Below are positions 60,109 to 64,000 of a DNA stretch of 64,000 nt, one piece after another (within the stretch, counting starts at the first letter, position 1; the number at the start of each line of letters is the position of its first letter). The DNA comes from Methanolacinia petrolearia DSM 11571 (GTDB lineage Archaea; Halobacteriota; Methanomicrobia; Methanomicrobiales; Methanomicrobiaceae): positions 2,779,291 to 2,843,290 of the forward strand of contig NC_014507.1 of assembly GCF_000147875.1 (NCBI RefSeq). The letters are read 5' to 3'. A program made the position numbers and the translations under genes. Under the pieces are notes generated by a model, which was given only the letters and a program-made list of their open reading frames with translations, was not told the DNA's origin and did not search any database.

Positions 60109-60651
60109 ATGGCAACACAGGAGATAAAAGTCACCCAGGCGAGAATCGCCGTAATAATCGGAAAAGGCGGGGCTACAAAACGGAAGATCGAGAAAGAGAC
60201 ACAGACCGTAATCTCTGTCGACAGCGAGGACGGCCTTGTCACGATAGATGGGGAGGACGCCCCGCTGGTCCTCAAGGCCGCGGATATAATAACGGCAATC
60301 AACAGGGGTTTTTCGCCGAAAAGATCCTTCTGCCTCCTTGAGGACGAGGATATGATGCTGGACATCATCGATCTTACGGCCGCCTGCAAAAACCCGAAGC
60401 AGATGGAGAGGGTCAGGGGAAGGATCATAGGAAAGGCAGGAAAGGCCCGCGAACAGATCGAGGATATGACCGGTGCCGAAATATCGGTGCTCGGCAAGAC
60501 TGTGGCGATCATAGGAGGAATCGAACAGGTGAAGACGGCAAGGCATGCAATCGAGATGCTAATAGAGGGCATGCCACATGAAAGTGTCTTTACCTACCTC
60601 GATAAGAAGAAGAAGGAAGCAAAAGCAAATATCTTCGATTATTATTACTGA
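60109..60651 (+). CDS. Archaeal two-KH-domain RNA-binding protein (Dim2/Pno1-like)
   Basis: 180 residues with two KH domains. The GxxG loops are GKGG (18-21) in AVIIGKGGATKRKIE and GKAG (108-111) in GRIIGKAGKAREQIE. FTYLDKKKKEAKANIF closes the protein. The eukaryotic counterpart Pno1/Dim2 acts in 18S rRNA 3'-end processing, with Rio1 and Nob1; an equivalent role in archaeal 30S maturation is inferred. A strong TATA (cttatattatat, about 60048) lies about 60 bp upstream. Confidence 0.93.
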   Translation: MATQEIKVTQARIAVIIGKGGATKRKIEKETQTVISVDSEDGLVTIDGEDAPLVLKAADIITAINRGFSPKRSFCLLEDEDMMLDIIDLTAACKNPKQMERVRGRIIGKAGKAREQIEDMTGAEISVLGKTVAIIGGIEQVKTARHAIEMLIEGMPHESVFTYLDKKKKEAKANIFDYYY

Positions 60652-60678
60652 TATGCGGAATCAGAATCATGGCACCAT

Positions 60679-60689
60679 TTCCAGTGGAA
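60679..60689. promoter_or_regulatory. TTCCAGTGGAA palindrome upstream of hel308 TATA
   Basis: An 11-bp TTCC-N3-GGAA palindrome 30-40 bp before the TATA-like tgatataataa (60717-60727). Its reverse complement recurs at 60742. It is a candidate operator. Confidence 0.45.
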
Positions 60690-60741
60690 AAAATTCCCTT
60701 TTCCCTTTGTAAATTTGATATAATAAACCTGAAAGACACCT

Positions 60742-60752
60742 TTCCACTGGAA
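60742..60752. promoter_or_regulatory. TTCCACTGGAA palindrome at hel308 transcription start
   Basis: This is the exact reverse complement of the 60679 site, 63 bp away, and would overlap the predicted transcription start about 25 bp after the TATA. A near-identical TTCCACTGGAG occurs at 63856. The position suits a repressor of hel308. Confidence 0.45.
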
Positions 60753-60781
60753 GAGAAGGGGTCCGTCGGAGGGGCAGCCCA

Positions 60782-63025
60782 ATGAAACTGGAAGAGCTGG
60801 GGCTCCCTGAAAAACTTGTCTCCTCCTGCCTGAAGAGAGGCATCTCCGAGCTGTACCCCCCCCAGGCCGACTGTGTCGAAAAAGGGCTTTTAGAGGGGAA
60901 GAATCTCCTGATATCCATACCGACGGCGAGCGGAAAAACACTTGTTGCAGAGATGGCGATGCATCGTCATGTCGCAAATCGCGGAAAGTGCCTCTATGTC
61001 GTTCCGCTGAAGGCTCTGGCATCCGAAAAATTCGAAGAATTCTCGGGAAAGGGGCCGAAGACAGGCATTGCAACGGGTGATTACGACAAAAAGGACGAAT
61101 ACCTCGGCAGAAACGATATTATCATAGCCACCTCGGAGAAGGTCGACTCCCTCCTCAGGAACAATGCCGCGTGGATGGGCTCCATAACCTGCCTTGTTGT
61201 CGACGAGGCCCACCTGATCGACTCCGAGGATCGCGGGGCCACCCTTGAGATGGTGATAACCAAACTCAGGCACAGGAATAAAGATCTCCAGATTATCGGC
61301 CTCACGGCGACGATTGGAAATCCGAGGGCTCTCGCATCATGGCTAGACGCCGATCTCGTCACCTCCGACTGGAGGCCCGTCGAACTTAAAGAGGGGGTCT
61401 TCTGCAGGGATACCCTCTACTTCGGCGAAGAGATAAAGACGATAGAGACACCGAAGAAGAACGACGACGAGAACCTCTGCATAGATTGCGTCAATGACGG
61501 GGGCCAGTGCCTGGTATTTGTTAACTCCAGGAGAAATGCGGAAGGGTGTGCAAAGAGGATGGCGTCCGCCCTGAAGCTTGACGAGCCCGAACTCGAAAAA
61601 CTTTCAGTGGAACTTGAAAAAGCCGCCGAAACCGACATGGGCAGGATTCTTGCTGCCTGCGTCAAAAAAGGGGCGGCATTCCATCATGCCGGGATGAAGA
61701 GGGACCAGAGGGAGATCGTAGAGAGAGGTTTCAGGCAGGGTTCGATCAGGGTTATCTCATCGACCCCCACGCTTGCCGCCGGCCTCAACCTCCCGGCAAG
61801 GCGCGTCGTCATCAGGGACTACCTGAGGTTTAAAGGCGGAGAAGGAATGGCACCCATACCTGTGAGGGAGTACAGGCAGATGGCCGGCCGTGCCGGAAGG
61901 CCACATCTCGATCCATACGGGGAGGCTGTCCTTATCGCAAAAGGTCCCGAGGCCGCAAACGGCCTGTATGAAGAGTTCATCAGCGCACCGGCCGAGGACG
62001 TGACGTCGAGGCTCGACGATGAAAGGGTGCTTACCGGCCAGATCCTTTCTCTGATATCGACGGGTTTTGTGAAGACCGAAGAAGAGCTGCCCGAATTTTT
62101 AAACGAGACCTTTTATGTCCACATGAACAAAAGCACCGCGTATATCGGCCGGATAGTCGAAGATGCAGTCGCACTCCTCGAGGAGGCCGGAATGATTACA
62201 AGGACCGGCGAATATCTCTCGTCAACTGACTATGGGCATCTCGTATCACGCCTGTACATAACCCCGCAGACTGCAGAGATCATAACCGGTGCGCTGAGGG
62301 AGAGGAGCGGAAGAGAGACCGGGGCCGCACCGAAGGAGTTCAGCGAACTCGGCTTCCTGCAGGTGCTCTGCACGACGCCGGATATGTATACCCTCTATAT
62401 TAAAAAGAGCGACATGGACGTTCTCGAGAGATTCTACTTCGAAAACGAGGCCGAACTCTGGAGAGAGATCTCTTTCGATTCTATGGAGGAAGGATTTAGG
62501 GCCTTAAAAACGGCGATGCTTGTAAACGACTGGATATCCGAAGCAGGTGAAGACCTGATATGCAGCAGGTACGGGATCGGCCCCGGGGATATATACAATA
62601 CGGTTGAGGGTATGAACTGGCTTCTTCATGCATCGTCCCGGCTGTCTTCGATGATGATCCCCGAGTTCGGTGATCCGGTCCGCGAAACCGCGATACGGGT
62701 TCAGCACGGAATAAAGAGAGAGCTCCTGCCGCTTATAAGACTGAAAGGCATCGGGCGTGTCCGTGCAAGAAGACTCTTCAACAATAATATCATGGCACCG
62801 GAAGATCTTGAAAAGGCAGGATTCGACCGTGTCGCGGCGATTGTAGGCAAAAAGATCGCACAGCAGATCATGAAACAGGCTGCAGGAGAAGGAAGTGCAG
62901 ATGCAAAGAGGAGAACCCGTCCAGAGAATGAATATATATCTGACAAAGAAGACGAGGTTCCGGTGAACGGAAGAGACGATCCGAGCCGGCCTTCTCTTTT
63001 CAGCTTTGGAGGCGGACCTGAATGA
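60782..63025 (+). CDS. hel308: Hel308 ATP-dependent DNA helicase
   Basis: 747 residues. Q-motif region (ELYPPQADCV), Walker A PTASGKT (47-53), DEAH box Asp141-His144, motif III LTATIGN, motif IV-VI (FVNSRRNAEG, SSTPTLAAGLNLPARRV, REYRQMAGRAGR) are intact. The winged-helix, ratchet and C-terminal helix-hairpin-helix (LIRLKGIGRVRARRLF) domains of Hel308 follow. The tail RPSLFSFGGGPE may be a clamp- or RPA-interaction peptide. It unwinds lagging strands at stalled forks. A promoter with two palindromes precedes it; its stop overlaps the start of the Cgi121 gene (ATGA). Confidence 0.97.
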   Translation: MKLEELGLPEKLVSSCLKRGISELYPPQADCVEKGLLEGKNLLISIPTASGKTLVAEMAMHRHVANRGKCLYVVPLKALASEKFEEFSGKGPKTGIATGDYDKKDEYLGRNDIIIATSEKVDSLLRNNAAWMGSITCLVVDEAHLIDSEDRGATLEMVITKLRHRNKDLQIIGLTATIGNPRALASWLDADLVTSDWRPVELKEGVFCRDTLYFGEEIKTIETPKKNDDENLCIDCVNDGGQCLVFVNSRRNAEGCAKRMASALKLDEPELEKLSVELEKAAETDMGRILAACVKKGAAFHHAGMKRDQREIVERGFRQGSIRVISSTPTLAAGLNLPARRVVIRDYLRFKGGEGMAPIPVREYRQMAGRAGRPHLDPYGEAVLIAKGPEAANGLYEEFISAPAEDVTSRLDDERVLTGQILSLISTGFVKTEEELPEFLNETFYVHMNKSTAYIGRIVEDAVALLEEAGMITRTGEYLSSTDYGHLVSRLYITPQTAEIITGALRERSGRETGAAPKEFSELGFLQVLCTTPDMYTLYIKKSDMDVLERFYFENEAELWREISFDSMEEGFRALKTAMLVNDWISEAGEDLICSRYGIGPGDIYNTVEGMNWLLHASSRLSSMMIPEFGDPVRETAIRVQHGIKRELLPLIRLKGIGRVRARRLFNNNIMAPEDLEKAGFDRVAAIVGKKIAQQIMKQAAGEGSADAKRRTRPENEYISDKEDEVPVNGRDDPSRPSLFSFGGGPE

Positions 63026-63630
63026 GTATGGATTACAGGATTTACAGGGGGGATTTTGAGATCGCAGATGAAAGATCCTTTCTTGCAGAGATCAGGAAAA
63101 TCGCTGGTTCTTCATCGGCTTATATTATTTTTTTCGACAGGAACTCAATCGCCGGGTGCGATCATATAAGGGCGGCAGTTTCACTTGCCGATAGATCCTT
63201 CTTTGAATGCAAAACCCCTATATCGAATTCTTTCGAGATGGAGGTCCTCCTGTATGCGTTCGGGACAAGGCAGACAGGTTTTGCCTCAGGATTCGGAATC
63301 CATAAAGGAGCGAATGAGTCCGTGATCGTGATCTGCATGGATAATGATTCTATCTCAGGAGAGGACAGGGAGAAAAAAACAGAGTCTTTCGATCAGGTTT
63401 TCGGGAGGGTGATATCCGGGATCTCTTCTCTTGAAGAATGCACAGGAAAAGAGATTCATCTCTTCGGAGAAGAAGACTGCAGGAATATTGCAGGAGAAAG
63501 ATCCGCCGATAAGATCTCCCGGCTTGCCGAAATTTTTTCCATAACACCCAGGGAGCTTGAAGTCTGTGGAGAAGAAAGAATAGAGGAGATTGTCATTGAA
63601 AGATGTGCTCTTCTTGACGTGAACAGATAG
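63022..63630 (+). CDS. cgi121: KEOPS complex subunit Cgi121
   Basis: 202 residues. The pattern matches Cgi121: AYIIFFDRNSIAGCDHIRAAVSLADRSF, then SFEMEVLLYAFGTRQTGFASGFGI, and the VICMDND strand. Cgi121 binds the tRNA 3' end and the kinase Bud32 in KEOPS, which makes the t6A37 modification. The C-terminal about 70 residues (ADKISRLAEIFSITPRELEVCG...) extend beyond the core. It overlaps hel308 as ATGA, a typical methanogen pairing, so the two are co-translated. Met3 is an alternative start. Confidence 0.9.
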   Translation: MSMDYRIYRGDFEIADERSFLAEIRKIAGSSSAYIIFFDRNSIAGCDHIRAAVSLADRSFFECKTPISNSFEMEVLLYAFGTRQTGFASGFGIHKGANESVIVICMDNDSISGEDREKKTESFDQVFGRVISGISSLEECTGKEIHLFGEEDCRNIAGERSADKISRLAEIFSITPRELEVCGEERIEEIVIERCALLDVNR

Positions 63631-64000
63631 CTAAATTGCAGTTTTAACCACATTTTTTTGGCATTTGAAGATATTTTTCTTTTACAAATTAACTATCAGG
63701 GCTGATGAACTCCTAGTGAATTAGGAAGAGAGTTCCTATGGCAACCTTTTCTAAAACAATTGAGATATTCTTTCTTTTCACATTTTCTTCCTTGTATGTG
63801 GATGTTTTGTTTCCTATGGAATATGCTGAAATGTCTTAGACCCCCACCCCTTTATTTCCACTGGAGATTGTATGATTGTGCATGGTGTAGAAAATTTGCA
63901 AGTTTGAAAAATTCCACGTTTTAATGAAGTTTGAAAAAAAGCCATCATGATCTAAGTAAGTAATAATATAAAAAAGAAGCTATTTGTGATTTTTAATAAT
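63631..64000. other. AT-rich non-coding end region
   Basis: No open frame of significance on either strand. It contains a small hairpin, gaactc/gagttc with inner ccta/tagg (63707-63735), and a lone TTCCACTGGAG motif at 63856-63866. It could be a promoter region for a gene beyond the window. Confidence 0.5.

Noticed and set aside
1..64000. CRISPR array, tRNA, rRNA or intact insertion sequence
   Set aside because: I saw no regularly spaced direct repeats, no cloverleaf candidate with a convincing T-arm, no conserved rRNA blocks and no transposase gene. A covariance-model and IS search would be decisive.

Overview
The window reads as chromosomal DNA of a euryarchaeal methanogen, most likely of the order Methanomicrobiales (Methanoplanus/Methanolacinia/Methanoculleus-like). 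This is an inference. No methanogenesis gene is present, but the core genes are archaeal: short TyrRS, type II GAPDH, RIO1 kinase, the two-KH-domain Dim2/Pno1-like protein, and Hel308 followed by the KEOPS subunit Cgi121. The style also fits: many PAS/GAF histidine kinases, receiver-PAS proteins, an HTH-PAS regulator, TATA-box promoters with leaderless or short-leader starts, and lipoproteins and surface proteins with C-terminal anchors. I see no rRNA, tRNA, CRISPR array or intact insertion sequence.

Layout. 1-4.0 kb: end of an OB-fold membrane protein, a disordered repeat protein, a receiver-PAS protein and an SLC13 transporter. 4.25-6.6 kb: a possibly structured leader, a methyltransferase and an ACT-ACT-metallo-beta-lactamase protein. 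6.7-14 kb: signalling and surface genes, including a histidine kinase reduced by internal deletion next to its response regulator, a UbiB-like kinase and an HTH-PAS regulator. 14-21.3 kb: an exported propeller protein, GAPDH, an orphan tungstate/molybdate-type binding protein, an ABC-2 exporter, and divergent exported RidA and PQQ-type dehydrogenase genes. 21.36-22.51 kb: an AT-rich single-gene segment bounded by near-identical 27-bp dyad repeats; its membrane protein carries a caspase/CHAT-like His...Cys pattern. 22.5-31.5 kb: hemerythrin, lipoprotein, ABC ATPase, ADP-ribosylglycohydrolase, cysteine desulfurase with an overlapping small partner, a methyltransferase, and a radical-SAM/half-binding-protein fusion coupled to another methyltransferase. 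31.7-41.7 kb: photolyase, a sensor pseudokinase, a second ABC-2 exporter, a large hybrid kinase and a SpoIIAA-like protein. 42-47.3 kb: anion permease, TyrRS, iron-sulfur flavoprotein, Cache-HAMP receptor with a small partner, RIO1. 47.3-54.5 kb: Cys-rich sensor kinase, two DUF2202 ferritin-like lipoproteins (one with lost metal ligands), a Cys-rich AbrB regulator coupled to ArsM, an exported C45-type hydrolase and a lipoprotein. 54.5-60 kb: a decayed voltage-gated K+ channel gene, an MFS exporter, a 7TM histidine kinase and a DUF2178/XRE operon. 60.1-63.6 kb: KH protein, then Hel308 and Cgi121 behind a promoter flanked by two 11-bp palindromes. The last 370 bp is AT-rich and apparently gene-free.

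Two themes stand out. First, sensory signalling is dense and partly decaying: intact kinases sit beside a kinase lacking its catalytic residues and a deleted kinase. Second, stress and metal or oxygen handling genes recur (hemerythrin, DUF2202, ArsM/AbrB, photolyase, iron-sulfur flavoprotein). The best candidates for something undescribed are the repeat-bounded caspase-like gene, the radical-SAM/half-binding-protein fusion with its methyltransferase, and the Hel308 promoter palindromes.
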